The notes beneath the pieces are model-generated. The model ran no database searches and had not been told where the DNA came from. It saw only the letters and a program-made list of their open reading frames with translations. A program made the position numbers and the translations under genes. Shown piece by piece: positions 35,633-42,848 of a DNA stretch of 42,848 nucleotides. Position 1 is the first letter of the stretch. Every line of letters starts with the position of its first letter. Source of the stretch: Pseudomonadota bacterium (GTDB lineage: Bacteria > Pseudomonadota > Gammaproteobacteria > Steroidobacterales > Steroidobacteraceae); assembly GCA_025356815.1 (NCBI GenBank), contig JANXQL010000006.1:1-42848 (forward strand), given 5' to 3'.

Positions 35633-36736
35633 ATGGCAGCACGAGCCTCCCGCATGTCCGCAGCCCTCTCGACGCCCGCCGAGCCCACCCAGACCGCCGT
35701 AGGCGCGGCCTACAGCATTCCGCGACTGCGCGAGGTGCTGTCCGCCTACTACCGCCGTTCGACGGCGCTCGCCTTCGCGCTACTGATCGCCGACATCGCC
35801 TTGTTCGTCTTGGCCCAGTGGCTGGTCGCGGCCAGCGGCACGCTCGGCCTGCAGCTGCTCGGCTGCGTGCTCGCCACCGTCGCGATCGTGCGGCTGTTCA
35901 TCATCGGCCACGATGCCTGCCACGGCAGCCTGACCGACCACGATGGCCTGAACAAGACGCTGGGGCGCATCGCATTCCTGCCGTCGCTGACGCCGTACTC
36001 GCTCTGGCGCGTCGGCCACAACGTGGTCCACCACGGCTTCAACAACCTCAAGGGCCGTGATTTCGTCTGGGAGCCGCTCGACCCGTCGGAGTGGGAGACG
36101 CTCTCGCCGACGCGCAAGCTGCTCGAGCGCGTCTACCGCAGTGCGTTCGGCCCGCTGCCCTACTACCTGGTGGAGATCTGGTGGAAGAAGCTGTACTTCC
36201 CCGGCAAGGCCAACACGCCGGGCAAGCGCGCCGAGTACAACTGGGATTCGCTGTCGGTGACCGCCTTCGCCGCGCTGTGGATTGCGGCCCTGATCGTGTT
36301 CTCACCGGCCGGCGCCGCCGCGACCGCAGGGGCGGTCGTGCTCGGCTTCGTCGTGCCGTTTCTGGTCTGGAACTGGACCGTCGGCTTCGTCGTCTACCTG
36401 CACCACACGCACCCGGACGTGGTCTGGTATGCCGACAAGTCCAGCTGGCTCAAGGCGCAGGGCATCCTGCACGGCACGGTGCGCTACAAGATCCGGCCGT
36501 GGTGGAACCTGCTGCTGCACAACATCATGGAACACGCCGCCCATCACCTCGATGCGCGCATCCCGCTCTACCGCCTGAAGGCGGCGCAGGCGGAGCTCGC
36601 CCGCCTAGTGCCGGACATCCCGGTCATCGAGCTGTCGATGCGCCAGTACTGGCGCACCGTGCGCCACTGCAAGCTGTTCGACTTCCAGCGGCGCGTCTGG
36701 GTGAGCTTCCCGAACGGGGCTCGCAGCAGCGCCTGA
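35633..36736 (+). CDS. Membrane fatty acid desaturase
   Basis: A 367-residue di-iron membrane desaturase. The three His boxes are IIGHDACHGS, WRVGHNVVHHGF and IMEHAAHHLD. Hydrophobic helices flank them (ALAFALLIADIALFVLAQWLV; TAGAVVLGFVVPFLVWNWTVGFVVYLHH). It inserts a double bond into membrane fatty acyl chains using O2; DesA-like delta-9 or delta-12 position is not decided. The ATG at 35633 follows a TATAAT box closely; an ATG at 35654 is an alternative start. It stands as a single gene between divergent and convergent neighbours. Confidence 0.9.
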   Translation: MAARASRMSAALSTPAEPTQTAVGAAYSIPRLREVLSAYYRRSTALAFALLIADIALFVLAQWLVAASGTLGLQLLGCVLATVAIVRLFIIGHDACHGSLTDHDGLNKTLGRIAFLPSLTPYSLWRVGHNVVHHGFNNLKGRDFVWEPLDPSEWETLSPTRKLLERVYRSAFGPLPYYLVEIWWKKLYFPGKANTPGKRAEYNWDSLSVTAFAALWIAALIVFSPAGAAATAGAVVLGFVVPFLVWNWTVGFVVYLHHTHPDVVWYADKSSWLKAQGILHGTVRYKIRPWWNLLLHNIMEHAAHHLDARIPLYRLKAAQAELARLVPDIPVIELSMRQYWRTVRHCKLFDFQRRVWVSFPNGARSSA

Positions 36737-36760
36737 CGGCGCCCGACGGCCCGCGCAGCG

Positions 36761-37363
36761 TCAAACCACGCGGCAGGCCTCGTCGAACGCGAGGCGGGGG
36801 CTGCGGGCGTGCAGCGAGGTGCGGTCGCCGTAGCCGAGGTTGCATAGGAAGTTGCTGCGGTAACGGCCGTCCGGGAAGAACGCCTGGTCCAGCAGCGCGC
36901 CGTCGAAGCCCGACATCGGCCCGCAATCGAGTCCGAGCGCGCGTGCCGCGACGATCAGGTAGCCCCCCTGCAGCGAGCTGTTGCGCCGCGCCGTCTGCTC
37001 GATCAACTCGTCGTTACCCTCGAACCAGCTGCGCGCGTCCACGTGCGGGAACGTCCTGGGCAGCAGTTCATGGAAGCGCGTGTCGTAGCCGACGATCACC
37101 GTCACCGGCGCCGCCATCGTCTTGTCGAGGTTGCCCGGCGCGAGCGCCGGCTTCAGGCGCGCCTTGCCCTCGGCACTCGCGACGAACCAGAACCGGCCCG
37201 GCTGGCAGTTCGCCGAGGTCGGCGCGCACTTCACCAGCTCGTACAGCTTGCCCAGCAGTGACGCCTCCACCGGCCGCGGCAGCCAGTGCGAGAAGGTGCG
37301 CGCCTCGAGATACAGCTGCGCAAGGACATCGTCGTTCACCTGAGTTCCCGGGGTGGACGTCAT
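36761..37363 (-). CDS. rutE: RutE-type malonic semialdehyde reductase (nitroreductase family)
   Basis: A 200-residue flavin-dependent nitroreductase-fold protein. It resembles E. coli RutE, which reduces malonic semialdehyde to 3-hydroxypropionate at the end of the Rut pyrimidine route: [17 protein letters not shown] (FMN site), [63 protein letters not shown] and [11 protein letters not shown]. No other rut gene is in the window, so a general quinone or aldehyde reductase role is also possible. ATG 37363 has GGAGA 9 bases upstream, better than ATG 37378. Confidence 0.87.
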   Translation of the reverse strand: MTSTPGTQVNDDVLAQLYLEARTFSHWLPRPVEASLLGKLYELVKCAPTSANCQPGRFWFVASAEGKARLKPALAPGNLDKTMAAPVTVIVGYDTRFHELLPRTFPHVDARSWFEGNDELIEQTARRNSSLQGGYLIVAARALGLDCGPMSGFDGALLDQAFFPDGRYRSNFLCNLGYGDRTSLHARSPRLAFDEACRVV

Positions 37364-37398
37364 CGGGCGTATCTCCATAGGGTCGGCATGTGTAGGGC

Positions 37399-38223
37399 TC
37401 AGGGGACGAGGCGCTCGCCGTGGGCATAGACGACGTGGCGGTCAGGGCGCGCGAAGCCGACCAGCGTCACGCCGAACTCGGTCGCGGCGCGGATCGCAAA
37501 CGCAGTCGGGGCCGACACCGCCACGATCGCGGCGATGCCGACGGTGGCGGCTTTCTGCACGATCTCATAGCTGGCGCGGCTGGTGATCAGCACGTAGCCC
37601 ACCGACAGATCGGCACCGGCGCGCACCAGCGCGCCGATCAGCTTGTCGAGCGCGTTGTGGCGGCCCACGTCCTCGCGCACCAGCACGACGCCCGCACCTT
37701 CGACCACCCAGGCCGCAGCGTGGATGCTGCCGGTACGGGCATTGAGCGTCTGGCCGGCCTTGAGTGCCGCCAGCGCGGCATGCAGGCCCGCCGCGGACAC
37801 GCGCAGGCCGTTGGCGAGCGCCGGCGGCGGACGGATCGCATCGGCGAGCGTCTCGGCACCGCACATGCCGCAACCGGTGCGACCGGTCAGATTGCGATGC
37901 CGCTGCAATAGCAGCGAGAAGCGCTCCGGGGCGATATCGAGGTCGACCTCGAGCGCATCCTCGAGCACCTTCAGGGCAACCGAGCGGATCTCGGCGGGCT
38001 GGGTGACGATCGCTTCGCTGAGCGTGAAGCCAACCGCGAGGTCCTCGAGATCCGCCGGCGTCGCCAGCATCACGACATGCGAGACGCCCTTGTAGCGAAA
38101 GGCGACCGGACGCTCGTCGGCGACCTCGTCGTCGACCCGCTCCGTCCGTCCCGCGCTCCAGCGCTCGACGGCCACCGTCACGACCGGCGGTGGGCTCGCC
38201 CGTCCCGGCGAATCGGCGCTCAC
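37399..38223 (-). CDS. fdhD: Formate dehydrogenase sulfurtransferase FdhD
   Basis: A 274-residue FdhD. It transfers sulfur from IscS to the molybdenum cofactor before insertion into formate dehydrogenase. The GCGMCG motif holds the sulfur-carrying cysteines. EEPV-like [72 protein letters not shown] and [12 protein letters not shown] are characteristic. GTG 38223 is preferred over an ATG at 38331 because the extra 36 residues are low-complexity and Arg/Ala-rich. No formate dehydrogenase gene is in the window, so its client must lie elsewhere. Confidence 0.92.
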   Translation of the reverse strand: MSADSPGRASPPPVVTVAVERWSAGRTERVDDEVADERPVAFRYKGVSHVVMLATPADLEDLAVGFTLSEAIVTQPAEIRSVALKVLEDALEVDLDIAPERFSLLLQRHRNLTGRTGCGMCGAETLADAIRPPPALANGLRVSAAGLHAALAALKAGQTLNARTGSIHAAAWVVEGAGVVLVREDVGRHNALDKLIGALVRAGADLSVGYVLITSRASYEIVQKAATVGIAAIVAVSAPTAFAIRAATEFGVTLVGFARPDRHVVYAHGERLVP

Positions 38224-38374
38224 GGCTGCCGCCGCGGCACGCGGCCAGCGGCGGGGAGCAGCGCAGTACAGGGGCGTATCGCCACGGGAGCCTCGCGACG
38301 CAAGCGGCTGGCGGATGCCGGTCGGGAACATTCCGGGCCGGGAGGTGGAATGCTAGCCGATCGGCCGAGAAGGA

Positions 38375-38451
38375 TGGTGGCTAGGGCGGGAATCGAACCC
38401 GCGACCCCGGGGTTATGAATCCCGTGCTCTAACCGGCTGAGCTACCTAGCC
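38375..38451 (-). tRNA. tRNA-Met (CAT), elongator type
   Basis: A 77-base tRNA with encoded CCA. The acceptor GGCTAGG pairs with CCTAGCC, the D-arm is GCTCAGCCGGTTAGAGC, the anticodon stem is GGGAT/ACCCC-like around loop TTCATAA with anticodon CAT, and the T-arm is GCGGGTTCGATTCCCGC. It resembles E. coli metT in the acceptor and D-arm. A CAT anticodon could also be a lysidine-modified tRNA-Ile2, but the acceptor sequence favours elongator Met. The first pair G-C rules out initiator tRNA. Confidence 0.93.
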
Positions 38452-38501
38452 ACGTGAGGCCACCCGCGGGCGGCCCTTTCGAGGGACCGGGATTTTGTGC
38501 A

Positions 38502-38531
38502 CCGCAAGCGCTGCCGTCAAGGCGCTTGCGG
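38502..38531 (-). terminator. Perfect 10-bp hairpin after the lipoprotein gene
   Basis: CCGCAAGCGC, a 10-base loop, GCGCTTGCGG, beginning 13 bases after the stop codon of the Ig-like lipoprotein and before the tRNA. On the minus strand it is followed by TGCACAAAAT, not a U-run, so termination strength is uncertain. Confidence 0.5.
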
Positions 38532-38543
38532 CCCGGGAATGGA

Positions 38544-40556
38544 TCAGAAGTGCTGAAACCACGCCAACTGGCTGTTCAGCGCGTTCACGCCGTCGCCGAG
38601 GATCACCAGCTTTTGGCTGGAGACGACATAAGCGACGAGGCCCGTGCCGCCGAGGATGTTGCGGGTCACCGCCATCACGATCCGGCCTGTGGTCGGATCG
38701 ATCGCATAGCTGCCGGTCAGGTTGCCGCCGACCGAGCCGCTCTGGAACAGCAGCTGCGGGGCGAGCGTGATCGGCGAGGTCGAGCCGGCGTAGAGCGTGC
38801 CGCCGACGTAGTAGGCGGTCGGGAAGGTCGTGTACGGCGCGCCGACCTGCGGCTCGAGGATGCCGAAGTTGCCGGTCGTGCTGGTCGGCTCCACCACGAA
38901 GCCGCCACCGGCGCCGTCGACATACACGACGAAGCTGCGCAGTGCGGCGCCCGTGCCTGTCGACAGTGTCGCGCGACCGTTGCTGGCCACCGTGTACGAC
39001 TGCGCCGTGTAGCTCGAGTTGACCAGCTTCGTGGAGCGGTCCTTGACGTCGAGGACCACGTCGACCACGCCACCGGCGCCGGCGGGGACGGCGCCCGACA
39101 GGCGCCCCGCGGCCAGGGTCGCCAGCGGCACGCCGTTGCCCAGCGACGAGCCCCACAGGCTCAGGATCGCAGGCGAGGCCAGCGCGTTCCCATCGAGGGC
39201 GCCGCCACCGCTCTGGCGCTGCCATTGGCCGGCGACGCGCGGCGTAGTGGCGACGGTGTCGTCGCTGACCAGGAACGCCTTGTCGGTGTCGATGACGTAG
39301 TAGGCGACCGGCAGCGACTGCGAGCCGAGCACGAGCGTGCCGCTGCCGCGACCGTTCGCGTCAGGCGCCACGAGCGTCGCGCTCAGCGCCCCGGCGGCCA
39401 CTGGCGTCGCCGCGTTGTTGTCGGCGACCCCGCCGCCAAGCACGCCGTTCGCGCCGAGCGTGAAGCGGCCGGCGACCGCCAGGCGCCTGGAGGCGCCGTC
39501 GTCGCCGACCAGGCCGAACACGTAGTCGCCGGCCAGCACGCCGGCGCTGAACGCGCTCGCATCCTGGTGGAAGAACTGGCCCGAGCCGACGATGCCGGTG
39601 CCATCGTTCTCCTGCATCTGTCCAGACTGCAGCGAACTCACCGCACCGTAATCGTAGGTTGCGCTGCCGCTCGCGCTGGTCAGCAGCAGCGTCCCGCGGT
39701 TCTGCGTCAGCGTCTTGCATACGCCACTGGTGATCGCCGAGGCGGCGTGGCCGGTGGTCGGATCCTTGTAGTCCTCGATGCCGGTGACGCTGCCGTCGCC
39801 TGCGACGTTGAAGCTGCCGGCACGCACCACGGTCCTGCCGCTGGCGAAGCCGGTCACAAGGTAGGCGTAGCGGCCCTGCAGCAGGCACGCGGTCTGGGCG
39901 TTCACCACCAGCGTCAGCGTCACCGTCGCGGTGCGCGGCGTCGTGGCCGTGCCATCGGCCACCTTGAGCGTGAACGTCGAACTGCCGAGCGCAGTCGGCG
40001 TGCCGGTGATCGCCACCGACGCGCTGGTGCTGCCGTTCAGCGTAAGTCCAACCGGCAGCGTGCCGCTGCTGACGGTCCAGGTGTACGGCGCAGTGCCACC
40101 GGCGACGGTGACGTAGGTCGTGTAGACCACGTTCTGGTTGGCCGGGAACAGCACCGGTGTCGCGATCGTCGGCGTGCCGTTGACCGTCAGTGTCACCGAC
40201 GAGGCCTTGGTCGGATCGGCGATCGAGGTCGCGACCAGCGTCGCGAACACGGCGCCGGTGACGCCGGTCGGAGCCAGGTAGATCACCTTGCCCTTGTCGC
40301 TGCTCTGGATGGAGCCTGCCCCCGTCGCCGGCGACAGCACCCAGCTGACGCCGGCGGCGCTCGGGTCATTCGACACGGTCGCGTCGATCTCGGCGGTCGC
40401 ACCCTCGGCGACCAGCGTGGTCGCCGAGGGTGCGCTCAGCGCGACGCCGATGCCGACGCCGACCGCCGTCGTCGCGCCGCCGCCACCGCCGCCACAGCCG
40501 GCGAGGGCCAGGGCGCAAAGGACCGCGGCGGCGCGGACCAGAAGTGCATTCTTCAC
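38544..40556 (-). CDS. Large Ig-like surface lipoprotein of unknown function
   Basis: A 670-residue predicted lipoprotein. The N-terminus is KNALLVRAAAVLCALALAGC with a lipobox Cys followed by six Gly. Residues about 30-120 form an Ig-like domain (VALSAPSATTLVAEGATAEIDATVSNDPS). Residues about 120-220 form a second one with the He_PIG-type pattern GTAPYTWTVSSGTLPVGLTLNG...ITGTP. The remaining 440 residues are Gly/Ser/Thr/Val-rich beta structure with repeated motifs such as LAGDYVFGLVGDD and GRFTLGANGVLGGGVADN, and no enzyme motif I recognise. The likely site is the outer-membrane surface. GTG 40556 has AGGA 6 bases upstream; ATG 40562 is an alternative. A (CGGG)5 tract lies just upstream. Confidence 0.82.
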   Translation of the reverse strand: MKNALLVRAAAVLCALALAGCGGGGGGATTAVGVGIGVALSAPSATTLVAEGATAEIDATVSNDPSAAGVSWVLSPATGAGSIQSSDKGKVIYLAPTGVTGAVFATLVATSIADPTKASSVTLTVNGTPTIATPVLFPANQNVVYTTYVTVAGGTAPYTWTVSSGTLPVGLTLNGSTSASVAITGTPTALGSSTFTLKVADGTATTPRTATVTLTLVVNAQTACLLQGRYAYLVTGFASGRTVVRAGSFNVAGDGSVTGIEDYKDPTTGHAASAITSGVCKTLTQNRGTLLLTSASGSATYDYGAVSSLQSGQMQENDGTGIVGSGQFFHQDASAFSAGVLAGDYVFGLVGDDGASRRLAVAGRFTLGANGVLGGGVADNNAATPVAAGALSATLVAPDANGRGSGTLVLGSQSLPVAYYVIDTDKAFLVSDDTVATTPRVAGQWQRQSGGGALDGNALASPAILSLWGSSLGNGVPLATLAAGRLSGAVPAGAGGVVDVVLDVKDRSTKLVNSSYTAQSYTVASNGRATLSTGTGAALRSFVVYVDGAGGGFVVEPTSTTGNFGILEPQVGAPYTTFPTAYYVGGTLYAGSTSPITLAPQLLFQSGSVGGNLTGSYAIDPTTGRIVMAVTRNILGGTGLVAYVVSSQKLVILGDGVNALNSQLAWFQHF

Positions 40557-40580
40557 AGGCATTCCTCGCATCGATCGTGA

Positions 40581-40600
40581 CGGGCGGGCGGGCGGGCGGG
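40581..40600. repeat. (CGGG)5 tract before the lipoprotein start
   Basis: Five perfect tandem copies of CGGG in the 70-bp gap between the ychF stop codon and the lipoprotein start, 25-44 bases upstream of GTG 40556. Copy-number change would alter leader length or promoter spacing rather than the reading frame. Confidence 0.8.
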
Positions 40601-40625
40601 GCGCAGAGCATAGCGCCGGGCGACC

Positions 40626-41717
40626 TCAGACGTTGAACCGAAAGTGCATCACATCGCCCTCGCGGACCAGGTATTCCTTGCCCTCGAGGCGCATCTTGCC
40701 CGCCTCGCGGGCACCGGACTCGCCCTTGCAGGCGATGTAATCCTCGTAGCCGATGACCTCGGCGCGGATGAAGCCGCGCTCAAAGTCCGTATGGATCACC
40801 GCCGCCGCCTGCGGCGCGGTGGCGGCCTTGCGGACGGTCCAGGCACGGACTTCCTTCGGACCCACCGTAAAGTAGGTCTGCAGGCCCAGCAGCGTGTAGG
40901 CGGCGCGAATCACCCGGTTCAGACCCGGCTCGTCCAGTCCAAGTTCCTTCAGGAACTCAGCTCGATCGGCATCCTCCAGCTGGGCGATCTCCGCCTCGAT
41001 CGCGGCGCAGACCGGCACGACCTGGGCGCCCTCGCGGGCCGCCAGCCCCTCGACCGCCGCCAGCAGCGGGTTGTCATGGAAACCGGCTTCGTCGACGTTC
41101 GCGACGTACAGCACCGGCTTCATGGTCAACAGCTGCAATTCGCGGACAATCACGCGCTCCTGGTCGTCCAGCGGCACGGCCCGGGCCGGCGTGCCGTGGT
41201 TCAGGGCATCGCGCACCTTCTTGATGACGTCGCGCGCCCTGACGGCTTCCTTGTCCTGCGCCCTGGCGGCCTTCTCGGCCCGGGCGAGTCCCTTCTCCGC
41301 GGTGTCCAGGTCCGCGAGCGCAAGCTCGGTATTAATCGTCTCGATGTCGGCCAGCGGATTGACGCCGCCGGCGACATGGATGACGTCGTCATCCTCGAAG
41401 CAGCGCACCACGTGCGTGATCGCGTCGACCTCGCGGATGTGCGCGAGGAACTTGTTGCCCAGGCCTTCGCCCTCCGCGGCGCCCTTGACGATGCCCGCGA
41501 TATCGACGAATTCGACGGTCGTCGGCAGGATCCGCTCCGGGTTGGCGATGGCGGCCAGCGCCTGCAGGCGGGGATCGGGCAGCGGCACCACGCCCACGTT
41601 CGGGTCGATGGTGCAGAACGGGTAGTTCTCCGCCGGGATCTGGGCGCGCGTCAGCGCGTTGAAGAGGGTCGACTTGCCGACGTTGGGCAGGCCGACGATG
41701 CCACACTTGATCGCCAC
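40626..41717 (-). CDS. ychF: Redox-regulated ATPase YchF (OLA1 family)
   Basis: A 363-residue Obg-like P-loop protein that binds ribosomes and hydrolyses ATP rather than GTP. Seen are the Walker A motif [50 protein letters not shown], and the ATP-determining NVDE in place of NKxD ([12 protein letters not shown]). The C-terminal TGS domain ends in ...[19 protein letters not shown]. The GTG start at 41717 has GGAG 5 bases upstream. pth lies 9 bp upstream, the usual gammaproteobacterial pth-ychF pair. Confidence 0.97.
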   Translation of the reverse strand: MAIKCGIVGLPNVGKSTLFNALTRAQIPAENYPFCTIDPNVGVVPLPDPRLQALAAIANPERILPTTVEFVDIAGIVKGAAEGEGLGNKFLAHIREVDAITHVVRCFEDDDVIHVAGGVNPLADIETINTELALADLDTAEKGLARAEKAARAQDKEAVRARDVIKKVRDALNHGTPARAVPLDDQERVIVRELQLLTMKPVLYVANVDEAGFHDNPLLAAVEGLAAREGAQVVPVCAAIEAEIAQLEDADRAEFLKELGLDEPGLNRVIRAAYTLLGLQTYFTVGPKEVRAWTVRKAATAPQAAAVIHTDFERGFIRAEVIGYEDYIACKGESGAREAGKMRLEGKEYLVREGDVMHFRFNV

Positions 41718-41726
41718 AGCGTCTCC

Positions 41727-42317
41727 CTAGGCCGCCGGCGTACGCCGGTGCAGGCCGTTCATGACTTTTTCGGCCCCGTCGACCAGCAGCCGCGGAATCG
41801 CCGCGGTACCGGCCTCGACGGCCTCGTCCAAGAGTGCCTGCTCGGACGCCGGCGCCCGTTGCAGTACGTAATCGATGACCTCGCCACGCGAGGTCGGATG
41901 CCCGATGCCGAGCCTGAGCCGCCAGAATCCGTCACCGAGGTGGGTGATGATGTCCTTCAGCCCGTTGTGGCCACCCGCCCCGCCACCGAGCTTCAGGCGC
42001 GTCGCGCCCACCGGCAGGTCGAGGTCGTCATGGACCACCAGCGTCTCGCCAGGCGAAATCCTGAGGTAGTCGGTCAATGCCCGCACCGATCGCCCGCTGC
42101 GGTTCATGTAGGTCGTGGGCTTGAGCAGCCAGAGCTCCTCGCCCCCGAGGACGATGCGACCCACGTCGCCGTGGTAGCGCGCGTGCGGGCGCAGGCTGCC
42201 CTTGCCGACCGCGGCCAGCCGATCCACGCACCGGAACCCGGCGTTGTGCCGGGTATCGGCGTGCTCCGGGCCCGGGTTGCCGAGCCCCACCACCAGCTTG
42301 AGAGTCAGCCCCGCCAT
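41727..42317 (-). CDS. pth: Peptidyl-tRNA hydrolase
   Basis: A 196-residue Pth that frees tRNA from prematurely released peptidyl-tRNA. It has VVGLGNPGPEHADTRHNAGF with the catalytic His, KPTTYMNRSG, VVHDDLDLPVG with the catalytic Asp, and LGGGAGGHNGLKDI with the conserved His/Asn. It lies between rplY and ychF on the same strand, an arrangement common in gammaproteobacteria. Confidence 0.97.
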   Translation of the reverse strand: MAGLTLKLVVGLGNPGPEHADTRHNAGFRCVDRLAAVGKGSLRPHARYHGDVGRIVLGGEELWLLKPTTYMNRSGRSVRALTDYLRISPGETLVVHDDLDLPVGATRLKLGGGAGGHNGLKDIITHLGDGFWRLRLGIGHPTSRGEVIDYVLQRAPASEQALLDEAVEAGTAAIPRLLVDGAEKVMNGLHRRTPAA

Positions 42318-42398
42318 GACAGTGCCACGCAGCCGTCTGAGGCGTTCGGGTCGCTCCCGTGGGGGGATGCGACCCGACGCCCCGCGACGGCGGACGCG

Positions 42399-42848
42399 TT
42401 ACTTCTTGGCGTCCTTCTTCGGCTCGGCCTTCTTCGCGTCGCCCTTCTTCGGTTCGGCCTTCGCGGCTTCCGGCTTCTTGTCCGCACCGGCAGCAGCAGC
42501 AGCAGGCGCCGCCACGGCCTCGGCCGCCTTCGGCACCTCGGCTTCCTCGGCACGCAGCGCGTGGACCGACACGACCACCGGGTCCTTGCCGCCATCGAGC
42601 TCGACCGACGAGACGCCTTCCGGCAGCTTGATGTCGGAGATCTTCAGCGCCTGGTTCAGGTGCAGCTCCGACACGTCGACCGTCAGGTACTCGGGCAGGT
42701 CCTTCGGCAGGCACTCCACCACGAGTTCGTTCTTCAGGTGCGACATCATGCCGCCCTCGGTCTTGACGCCCGGCGAACCCGCCTCGCCGACGAAGTGCAG
42801 CGGCACCGACAGGCGGATCTTCTCGTCTTCGTAGACGCGCTGCAGGTC
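42399..42848 (-). CDS. rplY: 50S ribosomal protein L25/Ctc, partial at window edge
   Basis: The C-terminal 149 residues of the long (Ctc/TL5) form of L25, a 5S rRNA-binding ribosomal protein. The gene runs off the window, so the N-terminal RNA-binding part is missing. Visible are DLQRVYEDEKIRLSVPLHFVG, KTEGGMMSHLKNELVVECLPKDLPEYLTVDVS and HLNQALKISDIKLPEGV. The last 45 residues are a low-complexity tail of Ala, Lys, Glu and Pro with repeated KKAEPKK units. Pth follows after about 80 bp on the same strand. Confidence 0.95.
   Translation of the reverse strand, partial: DLQRVYEDEKIRLSVPLHFVGEAGSPGVKTEGGMMSHLKNELVVECLPKDLPEYLTVDVSELHLNQALKISDIKLPEGVSSVELDGGKDPVVVSVHALRAEEAEVPKAAEAVAAPAAAAAGADKKPEAAKAEPKKGDAKKAEPKKDAKK

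Overview
The window is 42.8 kb of mostly very GC-rich DNA from a Gram-negative bacterium, most likely a gammaproteobacterium of the Steroidobacterales/Nevskiales/Xanthomonadales type. The grounds are a fused RlmKL rRNA methyltransferase, an AceK isocitrate dehydrogenase kinase, several outer-membrane beta-barrel proteins and lipoproteins, a rplY-pth-ychF block, and strong GC bias in third codon positions. The species cannot be named from the sequence alone.

Layout. 1-2300 is visibly lower in GC. It holds a C69-type peptidase whose expected N-terminal Cys is Ser, flanked by a broken second copy of the msrA 3' end and by repeated CGGTAGAC doublets. 2302-7748 carries msrA, a two-domain VOC protein, an EexN-type lipoprotein, a small conserved protein, a patatin/beta-barrel (type Vd-like) protein frameshifted at a triple octamer repeat, and a PAP2 phosphatase. 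7839-10253 is a copper ATPase and a CopZ-like chaperone whose start codons abut head to head in CATATG. 10433-13472 is icd directly followed by aceK.

13494-22852 (minus strand) is a tightly packed nine-gene run: puuD, puuA, potF, potG, potH, potI, a polyphosphate-glucokinase-type ROK kinase, a YbdL-type aminotransferase and a Cys/Met-metabolism PLP enzyme. It encodes polyamine uptake and part of the gamma-glutamylated putrescine route. A PuuR-type repressor lies 4 kb away (26840-27394). Related AT-rich operator-like elements sit in front of both puuD and puuR. Between them is an operon of a DnaQ-GIY-YIG nuclease and rlmKL.

27536-34370 holds a beta-barrel outer-membrane protein with a candidate sigma-54 promoter, a DUF6763-like acidic protein, a tandem universal stress protein, a Ser/Thr dehydratase-like enzyme, and an amino-acid permease coupled to an aldehyde dehydrogenase. 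34373-38451 carries a GNAT acetyltransferase, a glutathione-transferase-like protein, a fatty acid desaturase, a RutE-type nitroreductase, fdhD and an elongator tRNA-Met. The window ends with an Ig-like lipoprotein preceded by a (CGGG)5 tract, then ychF, pth and the partial rplY (L25), all on the minus strand.

The items most worth a second look are the octamer-repeat frameshift in the patatin autotransporter, the duplicated msrA-end/doublet-repeat island, the PuuR operator set, the head-to-head copper genes, and the polyphosphate glucokinase embedded in a polyamine operon. I found no CRISPR array, no intact insertion sequence and no clearly new multi-gene defence system.
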